This document shows, one piece after another, positions 8,450 through 16,682 of a stretch of 38,542 bases of DNA (position 1 is the first letter of the stretch; every line of letters starts with the position of its first letter). This DNA is from an uncultured Oscillospiraceae bacterium (GTDB lineage: Bacteria; Bacillota; Clostridia; Oscillospirales; Oscillospiraceae). The translations under genes were made by a program, and so were the position numbers. Below the pieces are notes generated by a model that did no database searches, was not told the DNA's origin, and saw only the letters and a list, made by a program, of their open reading frames with translations. Where the stretch lies: assembly GCA_951801655.1 (NCBI GenBank), contig CATONV010000019.1, positions 1 through 38,542 on the forward strand. The letters run 5' to 3'.

Positions 8450-10492
8450 TTAACACATTTTGGCTCCAGCGGGGATTTTATCGTCCAGAATCAGCAGGTT
8501 CAGCGCCTCCTCGCCCTTCTCGGTGTGGACGGCGGAGATGAGCATGCCCTGACTCTCCTGCCCCATCATCTTCCGAGGGGGCAGGTTGACGATGGCCATA
8601 AGGGTCTTGCCGATGAGGTCCTCGGGCTTGTACCACTTGGCGATGCCGGACAGGATCTGCCGGTCGGTGCCGGTGCCGTCGTCCAGGGTGAAGCGGAGTA
8701 GCTTGTCGCTCTTTTTCACATTCTGGCAGTCCTTCACCTTCACAGCCCGGAAGTCAGACTTGCAGAAGGTGTCGAAGTCCACCTTCTCGGTGAGCTGGGG
8801 CTCGATCTCCAGGTCGGGGAGGGCGGCCTTTTTGGCGGCTTCGGCCACCGCTTCCAGCTCATTGAGGGCCTTGTCCGTGTCGATGCGGGGGAACAGGTTC
8901 TCCCCCCGCTGGACAGCCACCGTACTGGGCAGGGAGCCCCACTGTGCCGCGCTATCCCAGGTGGAGCAGGCCGCGTCCGCGCCGATCTGCCGCAGCACCT
9001 CAGCGGCGGAGGTGGGGATGAAGGGGGTGAGAAGAATGGCGCACACCCGAAGAGTTTCCAGAAGGTTGTACATCACATGGGCCAGCCGGGGGCCGTTGGC
9101 CTCCATGTCCTTGGCCAGCACCCAGGGGGCGTTCTCGTCGATATACTTGTTGGCCCGGTCGATGACCTTGAAAATCTCCGCCAGACCGTTCTGGAAGGCG
9201 AAGTGCTCCATCTGCTCCTCGTAGCGGCTGCGTAGTCCCGCCGCCAGAGAGATCAGCTCCACGTCACAGGCGGTATCCCCCGGTTCGACGGTCACACCGA
9301 AGCAGTTGGGCTGGGCGCAATGCTCCGCAAGTCGAGACTCCTCCTCAGACGGGCCGCAGCCAGTGGGCAGCCGTCCGCCGAAGTATTTGCCCACCATGGA
9401 CACGGTGCGGCTGAGAAGGTTGCCCAGGTCGTTGGCCAGGTCCACGTTAATGGTCTGGATGAGGGCCTCGTTGGAGAAGTTGCCGTCGGAGCCGAAGGGG
9501 AAGGTGCGCAGCAGGAAGAAGCGCAGGGCGTCTACCCCGAACATCTCGGCCAGAATATAGGGGTCCACCACATTGCCCTTGGACTTGGACATCTTGCCTC
9601 CGTCCAGCAGAAGCCAGCCGTGTCCAAAGACCTTTTTGGGCAGAGGCAGTCCCAGACTCATGAGCATGGCGGGCCAAATGATGGAGTGGAAGCGGACAAT
9701 TTCCTTGCCCACGAAGTGGACGTCGGCGGGCCAGAACTTCTCGTAGTCGTCATACTGGTCGTTGTCATAGCCCAGGGCGGTGATATAGTTGGACAGGGCG
9801 TCCACCCACACATAGACCACATGACCGGGGTCGAAGTCCACCGGCACGCCCCAGGTGAAGGAGGTGCGGGACACGCACAGGTCCTCCAGGCCGGGCTTAA
9901 TGAAGTTGTTCACCATCTCGTTGACCCGGGAGCGGGGCTCCAAAAAGTCGGTGTCCTCCAGCAGACGCTGGATTTTGTCCGCGTACTTGCTCAGACGGAA
10001 GAAGTAGGCCTCCTCCTCCGCGTCCTGGACCTCACGGCCGCAGTCGGGGCACTTGCCGTCTGCCAGCTGAGACTCCGTCCAGAAGGACTCGCAGGGCTTG
10101 CAGTACTTGCCTACGTACTTGCCCTTGTAGATGTCCCCGTTGTCGTGAAGTTTTTTGAAAATCTTCTGAATCGCGGAGACATGGTAGTCGTCGGTGGTGC
10201 GGATAAAGCGGTCGTTGCTGATGTTCATCAGCCGCCACAGATCCAGGATGCCCCGGTCCCCCTGGACAATGCTGTCCACAAACTGCTGAGGGGTAACCCC
10301 CGCTTCCCGGGCCTTGTCCTCAATTTTCTGGCCGTGCTCGTCGGTACCGGTGAGGAACATCACCTCACAGCCGGTCAGCCGCTTGTAGCGGGCCATGGCG
10401 TCGGTGGCCACGGTGCAGTAGGTGTGGCCGATGTGCAGCTTGTCGCTGGGGTAGTAGATGGGGGTGGTGATATAAAAACGTTTGTTTTCCAT
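8450..10492 (-). CDS. metG: Methionyl-tRNA synthetase
   Basis: 680 aa. Charges tRNA-Met. HIGH motif at residues 20-23 (KLHIGHTY), zinc-knuckle cysteines CKPC...CPDC in the connective domain, KMSKSKGNVVDP, an anticodon-binding helical domain and a C-terminal EMAP/Trbp111-like tRNA-binding domain (FCKSDFRAVKVKDCQNVKKSDKLLRF). It resembles the zinc-binding, dimer-forming bacterial type. The start is the ATG at 10492 (MENKRFYITTP), with GGGAG 7 nt upstream; an ATG seven codons further up has no ribosome binding site. It is the last gene of a cluster with mnmA, and a family 1 repeat lies just upstream in its leader. Confidence 0.98.
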   Translation of the reverse strand: MENKRFYITTPIYYPSDKLHIGHTYCTVATDAMARYKRLTGCEVMFLTGTDEHGQKIEDKAREAGVTPQQFVDSIVQGDRGILDLWRLMNISNDRFIRTTDDYHVSAIQKIFKKLHDNGDIYKGKYVGKYCKPCESFWTESQLADGKCPDCGREVQDAEEEAYFFRLSKYADKIQRLLEDTDFLEPRSRVNEMVNNFIKPGLEDLCVSRTSFTWGVPVDFDPGHVVYVWVDALSNYITALGYDNDQYDDYEKFWPADVHFVGKEIVRFHSIIWPAMLMSLGLPLPKKVFGHGWLLLDGGKMSKSKGNVVDPYILAEMFGVDALRFFLLRTFPFGSDGNFSNEALIQTINVDLANDLGNLLSRTVSMVGKYFGGRLPTGCGPSEEESRLAEHCAQPNCFGVTVEPGDTACDVELISLAAGLRSRYEEQMEHFAFQNGLAEIFKVIDRANKYIDENAPWVLAKDMEANGPRLAHVMYNLLETLRVCAILLTPFIPTSAAEVLRQIGADAACSTWDSAAQWGSLPSTVAVQRGENLFPRIDTDKALNELEAVAEAAKKAALPDLEIEPQLTEKVDFDTFCKSDFRAVKVKDCQNVKKSDKLLRFTLDDGTGTDRQILSGIAKWYKPEDLIGKTLMAIVNLPPRKMMGQESQGMLISAVHTEKGEEALNLLILDDKIPAGAKMC

Positions 10493-10516
10493 AACGGTCT
10501 CCCTTTTGTTCATATT

Positions 10517-10600
10517 TGTATGGGCCGCCGCCCTCGGCGGCCCATGTCCTTACGATATGCGGCGGGGAAATGCGGACCGGCGAGGGCGCCGGCCCCTACA
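10517..10600. repeat. Family 1 palindromic repeat, copy A
   Basis: 84 bp with TGTATGGGCCG...CGGCCCCTACA ends. Each end folds into a short GC hairpin around a CCCTCG/CGAGGG core. It fills nearly all the space between metG and the upstream membrane-protein gene, ending 2 bp from that gene's stop codon. Related to copies B-E. Confidence 0.85.
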
Positions 10601-10602
10601 GA

Positions 10603-11448
10603 TTATTCCTCCTGATCTTCCTCCTCTGCGGGAGGCATTCGGTCGGGCCAGGGCCCGCCCAGCAGGGCGTGGGCAAAGCCCAGACAGGACAGGGAGAAGG
10701 CGGTGGTGGCGGCCATGGTGAACACATCTCCCTTGCCATATCCGTCCGCCAGGGAGGCGATGCCCACTGCAGCGCCCGCCAGCGTGCAGAACAGGGTCCG
10801 CCGGGGGCGGGGCTTGCCGTAGAAAAACCCGGCGATATAGTAGTGGGCCAGAGTAAACAGCAGCACGGCAAAAAGAGAGGGGGCATACTTCATCAGCACC
10901 GGCTCGGTGCCGTGCTTCAGGTGGGTGGCAAAAAGCCACACCAGTCCTGCCAGGGCGGGGATGGAGGAGAGAAGACAGCCGGTGTGGTTCAGCGCACCCC
11001 GGTAGGCCATCCGTCCCATGGACAGTACGGCGAAGCCGGCCGGAACAAACAGCGCCCCTGCCAGCAGCAGAGAAGCGGGGAGGGAGAGCTGATACATCTC
11101 CGGGGCGGCCCGCCACAGCCGAAAGGCCCGAAAGCCGTCCCGCAGGCCAAAGCATCCGGCGGCGAACATGAGAAGACCGGCGGCGGCCAGAACAGTCATC
11201 TGTTCCGTCTTCGGAGAGGCGAACGCGGGGAGAAAATCATCAAGTCCCTCCCGCTTTTTCAGGGAGAGAAGCAGAAAAATAAACGTCAGCGCGGCGGTGA
11301 AGCCCAGCAGGACCACGGTGGCGGGGGCGCCGTGGACAAAGAGGCCCGCCTCGGGCCGGTAGGCGGAGGACAGCTGCCACCGCCGCAGGAAACAGCCGGC
11401 CACGCCCCCCAGTGCTGCCAGAGCAGGCAGGGTAATGTCTTTTCTCAT
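10603..11448 (-). CDS. Polytopic membrane protein of unknown function
   Basis: 281 aa, strongly hydrophobic, with about seven or eight predicted membrane segments separated by short basic loops (LKKREGLDDF, YGKPRPRRT). The acidic tail is PAEEEDQEE. I do not recognise the family, and there is no transporter or enzyme motif that I can see. It lies between a small membrane protein gene and metG, has its own promoter, and may be co-transcribed with metG through the repeat that separates them. Confidence 0.7.
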   Translation of the reverse strand: MRKDITLPALAALGGVAGCFLRRWQLSSAYRPEAGLFVHGAPATVVLLGFTAALTFIFLLLSLKKREGLDDFLPAFASPKTEQMTVLAAAGLLMFAAGCFGLRDGFRAFRLWRAAPEMYQLSLPASLLLAGALFVPAGFAVLSMGRMAYRGALNHTGCLLSSIPALAGLVWLFATHLKHGTEPVLMKYAPSLFAVLLFTLAHYYIAGFFYGKPRPRRTLFCTLAGAAVGIASLADGYGKGDVFTMAATTAFSLSCLGFAHALLGGPWPDRMPPAEEEDQEE

Positions 11449-11493
11449 TGTGTGTCAGTTCCTCTCGTGGTAAGGTATTCCATAATAGAAGTT

Positions 11494-11522
11494 ATCATAT
11501 ACCATGCGGACGGAAAAATCAA
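11494..11522 (-). promoter_or_regulatory. Promoter upstream of the membrane protein-metG pair
   Basis: Minus strand TTGATT (11517-11522), 17-bp spacer, TATGAT (11494-11499). The leader to the start codon is about 40 nt. Confidence 0.6.
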
Positions 11523-11537
11523 CAGGAATCTGCACCG

Positions 11538-11837
11538 CTACAGGGCCGGTCCCCCGCCAAAGCCGCCGCCCTTGGGGCCGAACAGGAGCCACAGGGAGAC
11601 GAGCAGCAGCACGACGGCGGCCGCGGTGCACAACGCGCCCGCCAGCGGAGAAATCAATCCGTTAAGCTCCAACAAAGAGGCAATGGCCAGAAAGACCAGA
11701 TCTCCCCACAGCAGCGCCCTCCCGGCGGGGTTCCAGCGATTTTTGACTCGGTTCTTGTCATCGGTCAGCTTCTCCTGGGCCAGCTGCCGCTTTCTCTCCA
11801 CTGTGCGGCTGTGCTGCCGTTTTTTATTCTTTTTCAT
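11538..11837 (-). CDS. Small two-segment membrane protein overlapping mnmA
   Basis: 99 aa. The very basic N-terminus (MKKNKKRQHSRTVERKRQ) is followed by an amphipathic linker. Two hydrophobic segments (about 50-67 and 69-90) and a Gly-rich end (GPKGGGFGGGPAL) complete it. AAGGAGGTATCC precedes the ATG, and the start overlaps the end of mnmA by 14 bp, which implies translational coupling. No family recognised. An upstream in-frame ATG would give a 144-residue product lying over mnmA and is not supported. Confidence 0.75.
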   Translation of the reverse strand: MKKNKKRQHSRTVERKRQLAQEKLTDDKNRVKNRWNPAGRALLWGDLVFLAIASLLELNGLISPLAGALCTAAAVVLLLVSLWLLFGPKGGGFGGGPAL

Positions 11838-12888
11838 GGATACCTCCTTGGAGAATGGTGGCTCCGCCCACAACCAGATCGCCGTCGTAAAGCACCACGG
11901 TCTGACCCGGGGTAATGGCCCGCTGAGGCTGGTCAAAGGTGACGCGTATAACATCCTCGCCTGTCTGCTCAACGGTGCAGGGCTTCTCTGCCATGCGGTA
12001 GCGGATTCTGGCCAGCAGGCGGACAGGGCCGTCCAGCCGCTGGCAGGGGATCAGGTTCAGGTGGTTGGCCGTCAGGGTGCGGGCAAAGAGACTTTCGTTG
12101 ACAGACAGCACCACCGTATTCTGTTCAGGGATAATGGACTTTACATACAGCCGTCCCAGACCGGAGGACACGCCCAGTCCCCGGCGCTGACCCACAGTGT
12201 AGTCTACAATCCCCTTGTGACAACCCAGCAGGGTTCCGTCCTCATACAGGAAGGGGCCCGTCGGATAATCCTTTCCGGTGTGACGGCGCAGGAAGGCGCC
12301 GTAGTCCCCGTCGGGGATGAAGCAGATGTCCTGACTTTCTCGCTTGTGGGCATCGGGCAGGCCAGCCTGTTCCACGATGGCCCGCACCGCCTCTTTGGAC
12401 AGCGCGCCCAGAGGGAACAGAGCCCGGGAGAGCTGCTGCTGGGTGAGACTAGCCAGCACGTAGCTCTGATCCTTCTTGGGATGGACCGCCTTTTTCAGCA
12501 GCCAGCGGCCCGACCCGGCATCGAAATCCAGGCGGGCGTAGTGGCCGGTGGCCAGCCGGGCGCAGCCCAACTCCTCCGCCCGCTGGAGCAGGGCCCCAAA
12601 TTTGATGCTTCGATTGCACCCCACACAGGGATTGGGGGTGCGGCCCTCCTCATAGCTGGCGATAAAGGGCGCGATGACCTCCTCCTGAAACACCTGACGC
12701 ATGTCCAGCGTCCGGTGGGGAAACCCCAGGCGAGAGGCGGCGGCGGCGGCGTCCCGGCCATCCTCCGCGCCGGAATCAGAAAGGCGCAGGGTGAGACCCA
12801 GCAGCTCCCGCCCCTCCCGGAGGAGAAGCAGAGACGCGGCGGAGCTGTCCACGCCGCCGCTCATGGCAACGGCAGTTTTTTCTGTCAT
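11824..12888 (-). CDS. mnmA: tRNA-specific 2-thiouridylase
   Basis: 354 aa. Installs 2-thiouridine at U34 of Lys, Glu and Gln tRNAs, using ATP and persulfide sulfur. PP-loop SGGVDSS at 10-16; NPCVGCNRSIKF supplies Cys91 (equivalent of the E. coli catalytic Cys102) and an additional Cys88; SQDICFIPDG supplies Cys190 (equivalent of E. coli Cys199). The DYTVGQRRGLGV motif and the C-terminal beta domain are present. The extra CxxC cysteine is of the kind seen in variants proposed to bind an Fe-S cluster. The start is the ATG at 12888 with GGAGGT 4-5 nt upstream; the longer reading extends into the promoter. Confidence 0.96.
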   Translation of the reverse strand: MTEKTAVAMSGGVDSSAASLLLLREGRELLGLTLRLSDSGAEDGRDAAAAASRLGFPHRTLDMRQVFQEEVIAPFIASYEEGRTPNPCVGCNRSIKFGALLQRAEELGCARLATGHYARLDFDAGSGRWLLKKAVHPKKDQSYVLASLTQQQLSRALFPLGALSKEAVRAIVEQAGLPDAHKRESQDICFIPDGDYGAFLRRHTGKDYPTGPFLYEDGTLLGCHKGIVDYTVGQRRGLGVSSGLGRLYVKSIIPEQNTVVLSVNESLFARTLTANHLNLIPCQRLDGPVRLLARIRYRMAEKPCTVEQTGEDVIRVTFDQPQRAITPGQTVVLYDGDLVVGGATILQGGIHEKE

Positions 12889-12925
12889 AGAGACCTCCAT
12901 GGGCATTTCGCTGAAATTTAACTGA

Positions 12926-12954
12926 AGTATACCACATTTTACCTCCGCTGGCAA
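12926..12954 (-). promoter_or_regulatory. Promoter of mnmA
   Basis: Minus strand TTGCCA (12949-12954), 17-bp spacer, TATACT (12926-12931), about 37 nt before the start codon. Confidence 0.75.
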
Positions 12955-12998
12955 CGGCAAACCCCTGGAAAGAGCGGATTGTAGGATGTAAAAAAATG

Positions 12999-13055
12999 AT
13001 TATACATCTTGTATTCAGAGATGCAAACTTAAAAAAATAGCACAAGATATAGTGG
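12999..13055 (+). promoter_or_regulatory. Putative NrdR-box pair upstream of nrdD
   Basis: The 16-mer at 13040-13055, GCACAAGATATAGTGG, matches the NrdR consensus ACACwATATATwGTGT at about 13 positions and overlaps the nrdD -35 hexamer, a good place for repression. A weaker candidate lies 41 bp upstream at 12999-13014 (ATTATACATCTTGTAT), close to four helical turns away, as expected for paired NrdR boxes. The nrdR gene is not in the window. The first box is fairly convincing, the second is tentative. Confidence 0.6.
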
Positions 13056-13081
13056 ACAAAGGGGAGAGGGTGTGCTATAAT
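13053..13081 (+). promoter_or_regulatory. Promoter of nrdD
   Basis: TGGACA (13053-13058), 17-bp spacer, perfect TATAAT (13076-13081). Confidence 0.85.
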
Positions 13082-13091
13082 CCCTATTGCG

Positions 13092-13135
13092 CTTCCGCCA
13101 TGGAGGAACCGCTTTGGGCGGAGGTGCGGTTTTTT
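13092..13135 (+). promoter_or_regulatory. Possible attenuator in the nrdD leader
   Basis: The leader holds AACCGC (13107-13112), which can pair with GCGGTT (13126-13131) and is followed directly by a run of T, like a terminator. CTTCCGCC (13092-13099) can pair with GGCGGAGG (13117-13124), whose 3' arm lies in the loop of the first stem. The two foldings are therefore mutually exclusive without a pseudoknot. This looks like a terminator/antiterminator switch, but the ligand or sensor is unknown. Confidence 0.4.
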
Positions 13136-13166
13136 AGTGTCTTTTACCAATGAGAGGAGAACAGGA

Positions 13167-15293
13167 ATGAAAGTCATTAAACGGGACGGAACCAGCGTGG
13201 ATTATGACCGCAGCAAAATTGTGATCGCCATTGAGAAGGCCAATGCTGAGGTTCCCGAGGCGGAGAGGATTGATCGGGAGGGCATCGACGCCATCATCGA
13301 CGGCATCGAGGAGCCCAGGCGCCCCCGCATGCTGGTGGAGGACATTCAGGATCTGGTGGAGCAGGGGCTGGTGGCTGCCAACAAGTTCCACCTGGCCAAG
13401 AGCTATATCATCTATCGCTATAACCGGGCCCTGGTTCGGAAGGCCAATACCACTGACGAGTCTATCCTGGCCCTGCTGCGCAACGAGAACAAGGAACTGG
13501 CTGAGGAGAACTCCAACAAAAATACCATGATTGCCGCCACCCAGCGGGACTATATTGCCGGCGAGGTGAGCCGGGACCTGACCCGGCGCATCCTTTTGCC
13601 CGAGCACATCTCCAGGGCCCATGACGAGGGGGCCATTCACTTCCATGACGCGGACTACTTTGTGCAGCCCATCTTCAACTGCTGCCTGATCAACATCGGC
13701 GACATGCTGGAGAACGGCACGGTGATGAATGGCAAGCTGATTGAGAGCCCCAAGAGCTTCCAGGTGGCCTGCACGGTGGTCACCCAGATTATCGCCTGCG
13801 TGGCCTCCAACCAATACGGCGGTCAGAGTGTGGACCTGCGCCACCTGGGCAAGTATCTGCGCAAGAGCCGGGAGAAATTCAAGGCCCACATCGCCTATGA
13901 GTGCGCCGGCAAGGTGGACGAGGACACCATGGACCGCCTGGTGATGGATCAGCTTCAGTGTGAGCTGAAAAACGGGGTGCAGACCCTCCAATACCAGATC
14001 AACACCCTGATGACCACCAACGGCCAGTCCCCCTTTGTCACATTGTTCCTCAACCTTCAGGAGGGCGATCCCTACATTGAGGAGAACGCCATGATTATCC
14101 ATGAGGTTCTCCGTCAGCGGCTGGAGGGCATTAAGAACGAAAAGGGCGTATACATTACCCCGGCCTTCCCCAAGCTGGTCTATGTGCTGGACGAGCACAA
14201 CTGCCTGAAGGGGGGCAAGTACGACTACCTCACCGAGCTTGCCGTTCAGTGCTCCGCCAAGCGGATGTATCCCGACTACATCTCCGCCAAGAAGATGCGG
14301 GAGAACTACCAGGGCAACGTCTTCTCCCCCATGGGCTGCCGCTCTTTCCTGGCACCCTGGAAAGACGAGAAGGGAAACTACAAGTTCGAGGGCCGCTTTA
14401 ACCAGGGCGTGGTCTCCCTCAACCTGCCCCAGATCGGCATTCTGGCCGGGGGGGACGAGGAAAAGTTCTGGTCCTTGCTGGAGGAGAGGCTGGAGGTGTG
14501 CTTCGAGGCCATTATGTGCCGCCACAACGCGCTGAAAAAGGTGCGTTCCGACTCTTCTCCCATTCATTGGCAGTACGGGGCTATCGCCCGCCTGTCCAAG
14601 GGGGCCTCCATTGAGCCGCTGCTCTACGGCGGCTACTCCTCCATCTCTCTGGGCTACATCGGCCTGTATGAGCTGACCAAGCTGGTCAAGGGCGTCAGCC
14701 ACACCCAGCCCGGCGGTATTGAGTTTGCCCTGGCGGTAATGAACCGGCTGAGAAAGGCCTGCGACGACTGGAAGGCCAAGACCAACATCGGGTTTGCCCT
14801 CTATGGAACTCCCGCCGAGAGTCTGTGCTACCGCTTTGCCCGCATCGACAAGGAACGCTTCGGCACCATTCCCGATGTCACCGATAAGGGCTACTACACC
14901 AACAGCTATCACGTGGACGTGCGGGAACACATTGACGCCTTCGACAAATTTACCTTTGAGAGCCAGTTCCAGAAAATTTCCACCGGCGGCTGCATCTCCT
15001 ACGTGGAGATCCCCAACATGCGCCACAATCTGGAGGCCCTGAAGGATGTGGTCCGGTTTATCTACGACAATATCCAGTACGCCGAGTTCAACACCAAGAG
15101 CGACTACTGCCAGTGCTGCGACTTCGACGGAGAGATCGAGATCAACGAGGAATTCCAGTGGGAGTGCCCCGTGTGCCACAACACCGATCAGTCCAAGATG
15201 AACGTCACCCGGCGTACCTGCGGCTATCTGGGCGAGAACTTCTGGAATGTGGGCAAGACCAAGGAGATCAAGGCGAGGGTTCTGCATCTGTAA
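13167..15293 (+). CDS. nrdD: Anaerobic (class III) ribonucleoside-triphosphate reductase
   Basis: 708 aa. Reduces NTPs to dNTPs with a glycyl radical. An N-terminal ATP-cone (residues 1-90, MKVIKRDGTSVDYDRSKI) gives allosteric control. The middle is the glycyl-radical barrel (IHFHDADYF, QTPPGG-type motif replaced here by HTQPGGIEF). Near the C-terminus four cysteines (CQCC, CPVC) form the zinc site, and RTCGYLG carries the radical Gly686. The ATG at 13167 has AGAGGAGAACAGG upstream; the ten extra upstream codons lack a site. The activase gene nrdG follows after one intervening gene. The enzyme is oxygen-sensitive, which fits a strict anaerobe. Confidence 0.97.
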   Translation: MKVIKRDGTSVDYDRSKIVIAIEKANAEVPEAERIDREGIDAIIDGIEEPRRPRMLVEDIQDLVEQGLVAANKFHLAKSYIIYRYNRALVRKANTTDESILALLRNENKELAEENSNKNTMIAATQRDYIAGEVSRDLTRRILLPEHISRAHDEGAIHFHDADYFVQPIFNCCLINIGDMLENGTVMNGKLIESPKSFQVACTVVTQIIACVASNQYGGQSVDLRHLGKYLRKSREKFKAHIAYECAGKVDEDTMDRLVMDQLQCELKNGVQTLQYQINTLMTTNGQSPFVTLFLNLQEGDPYIEENAMIIHEVLRQRLEGIKNEKGVYITPAFPKLVYVLDEHNCLKGGKYDYLTELAVQCSAKRMYPDYISAKKMRENYQGNVFSPMGCRSFLAPWKDEKGNYKFEGRFNQGVVSLNLPQIGILAGGDEEKFWSLLEERLEVCFEAIMCRHNALKKVRSDSSPIHWQYGAIARLSKGASIEPLLYGGYSSISLGYIGLYELTKLVKGVSHTQPGGIEFALAVMNRLRKACDDWKAKTNIGFALYGTPAESLCYRFARIDKERFGTIPDVTDKGYYTNSYHVDVREHIDAFDKFTFESQFQKISTGGCISYVEIPNMRHNLEALKDVVRFIYDNIQYAEFNTKSDYCQCCDFDGEIEINEEFQWECPVCHNTDQSKMNVTRRTCGYLGENFWNVGKTKEIKARVLHL

Positions 15294-15431
15294 GAAGCGC
15301 CGGATTCCCGGGTAGGGGAGCTTGGACCGGAGCGAGGGGCGCAAACCAAGTGGGGCCAGCGGCCCGGCTGTTTGTGGCCCTAGTCGAAGGGAAAGCGACC
15401 CGGCCGCCCGGGGACCGAGGCGTGACAACAT
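15294..15431 (+). repeat. Family 2 structured repeat, copy 1 (after nrdD)
   Basis: Begins directly after the nrdD stop codon. Shares with the copy after dnaK the blocks TGGACCGGAGCGAGGG, CAAACCAAG, GGGCC-NNN-GGCCC, TGTTTGTG and AGGGAAA. It folds as an 11-position outer stem (15336-15346 with 15370-15380) enclosing a 5-bp GGGCC/GGCCC hairpin (15353-15357 with 15361-15365). The element is bounded by a 19-bp imperfect direct repeat, GAAGCGCCGGATTYCYGGG, at 15294-15312 and 15432-15450. Confidence 0.75.
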
Positions 15432-15447
15432 GAAGCGCCGGATTTCT

Positions 15448-15469
15448 GGGGCCTCCACCCGGAGGCCCC
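15448..15469 (+). terminator. GC-rich hairpin before the YcxB-like gene
   Basis: A perfect 9-bp GGGGCCTCC/GGAGGCCCC stem with a 4-nt loop. Only GATTT follows, so termination would be weak. It may be a partial terminator or a processing site within the nrdD operon. Confidence 0.45.
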
Positions 15470-15494
15470 GATTTACCACAGGAGATGGTTTGAA

Positions 15495-16010
15495 ATGGAA
15501 CAGTACCGAACGATCGGCGTGATGGACAAAGCGGCCCTACAGGAAGTTCAAAAATACCTGTTCCGCTCCCGGCTGGACTGGGTCAGGTGGATTGCTGTGG
15601 CGGTCATTGCCGGATGCGCCTTGCTGGCCCTCATTGCGAGGGACTGGTTTGACGGGGGGCTGTATCTGTTTTTAGCGGCATTCGTTTTTCTATTTCCCCG
15701 CCTGATCCAAAGGCGGTATGTCAAGAATCAGCTTGCCCGAATGCGGGAGAACTCGCTGGAGGGGGTCACCCGCTACGAGAGCTTTTTCACGGTGGACGGC
15801 GTGGTTTTGCGCAATCACACCATACACGGAGAGGTTCTCATGCGGTATGAGAACCTGTCTTTTGTTGCGTCCACTCCCAACCTCTTTTTTGTTATGAGCA
15901 AATCCCGGCAGTTTTTCCTGGTGTTCAAGGACTGCCTGACCCCGGAGCAACAGAAGAGTTTTCCGCCCTTTTTGAAAGAGAAATGCCCTAAACTGAAAAT
16001 CATGCGCTGA
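15495..16010 (+). CDS. YcxB-like domain membrane protein
   Basis: 171 aa. Two hydrophobic segments (about 31-48 and 53-69) are followed by a soluble domain with the YcxB-like pattern: TRYESFFTVDGVVLRNHT, then LMRYENLSFVASTPNLFFVMSKSRQFFLVFKD. Function unknown; the fold resembles PH-like membrane-associated domains. AGGAGATGG precedes the ATG. It lies between nrdD and nrdG, 10 bp from the latter, so it is probably co-transcribed with the reductase genes. I know of no established link to ribonucleotide reduction. Confidence 0.8.
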   Translation: MEQYRTIGVMDKAALQEVQKYLFRSRLDWVRWIAVAVIAGCALLALIARDWFDGGLYLFLAAFVFLFPRLIQRRYVKNQLARMRENSLEGVTRYESFFTVDGVVLRNHTIHGEVLMRYENLSFVASTPNLFFVMSKSRQFFLVFKDCLTPEQQKSFPPFLKEKCPKLKIMR

Positions 16011-16020
16011 GGAGAACATT

Positions 16021-16542
16021 ATGAACTACGCCGATATTAAAAAGGTAGACGTGGCCAATGGCCCCGGGGTGCGGGTGTCTCTGTTCGTATCCGGCTGCAC
16101 CCACCGCTGTGAGGAGTGCTTCAATCCGGAGGCCTGGGATTTTTCCTACGGTTCCCTCTTCGGAGAGGAGCAGATTGCGCAGATCATCTCCCTGCTGGAC
16201 AAGTCCCACATCCGGGGGCTGTCCCTGCTGGGGGGCGAGCCCTTTGAGCCGCAAAACCAGGACTCTGTCCTGGAGCTGGTCCGCCGGGTGCGGGAACAGC
16301 TGCCCGGGAAGACAATCTGGTGCTACACCGGCTGGCGGTATGAGGAGCTGGCCGCCGGCAAAATCGGGGACCAAAGCCGGGAGCTGCTGGAGCAGCTGGA
16401 TGTGCTGGTGGACGGCCCCTTCGTCCTGGCCAAGAAGGACCTGGGACTGCGGTTCCGGGGTTCCTCCAACCAGCGAATCATCGACGTGCCCGCCTCCCTG
16501 GCGGCAGGAGAGGTCCGGCTGGCAGAGGAATATATGCAATAA
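16021..16542 (+). CDS. nrdG: Anaerobic ribonucleotide reductase-activating protein (radical SAM)
   Basis: 173 aa. Uses S-adenosylmethionine and a [4Fe-4S] cluster to make the glycyl radical on NrdD. The radical-SAM cysteines are CTHRCEEC (Cys26, Cys30, Cys33), followed by LSLLGGEPFEPQN and TIWCYTGWRYEEL, as in this family. Length matches the short NrdG type (about 155-175 aa). It is downstream of nrdD in the same orientation, separated only by the YcxB-like gene, and ends at a strong terminator. Confidence 0.96.
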   Translation: MNYADIKKVDVANGPGVRVSLFVSGCTHRCEECFNPEAWDFSYGSLFGEEQIAQIISLLDKSHIRGLSLLGGEPFEPQNQDSVLELVRRVREQLPGKTIWCYTGWRYEELAAGKIGDQSRELLEQLDVLVDGPFVLAKKDLGLRFRGSSNQRIIDVPASLAAGEVRLAEEYMQ

Positions 16543-16546
16543 AACG

Positions 16547-16587
16547 ACGCCCATATCCCGGCATATAATCGGGATATGGGCGTTTTT
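16547..16587. terminator. Strong terminator after nrdG
   Basis: A perfect 14-bp stem (16547-16560 with 16570-16583) and a 9-nt loop are followed by TTTTTA-like sequence on the plus strand. It begins 4 bp after the nrdG stop codon and probably blocks convergent ABC transcription too. Confidence 0.92.
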
Positions 16588-16598
16588 ATGATATAAAT

Positions 16599-16682
16599 TG
16601 TAGGGGCCGCTGCCCTCGGCGGTCCGCGTCAAACCTTTCGCAACGCATGGAAGACGGGGCGCCGAGGGCGTCGCCCCCTACA
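16599..16682. repeat. Family 1 palindromic repeat, copy B
   Basis: 84 bp, TGTAGGGGCCGC...GCCCCCTACA ends, each with the CCCTCGGC/GCCGAGGG hairpin core. Its terminal TGTAG on the minus strand supplies the TAG stop codon of the ABC ATPase gene, so the insertion defines the end of that protein. Confidence 0.88.

Noticed and set aside
10516-12921. An 801-residue open frame on the plus strand over mnmA and two membrane-protein genes
   Set aside because: Low-complexity Gly/Gln/Arg product, starts inside a repeat, runs antisense to three well-supported genes.
13100-13153. Short leader peptide MEEPLWAEVRFFSVFYQ before nrdD
   Set aside because: No ribosome binding site and no amino-acid bias that would suggest classical attenuation.
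13134-15479. A 781-residue open frame on the minus strand opposite nrdD
   Set aside because: It is the antisense shadow of a highly conserved, GC-rich gene; the product has no domain sense and no ribosome binding site.
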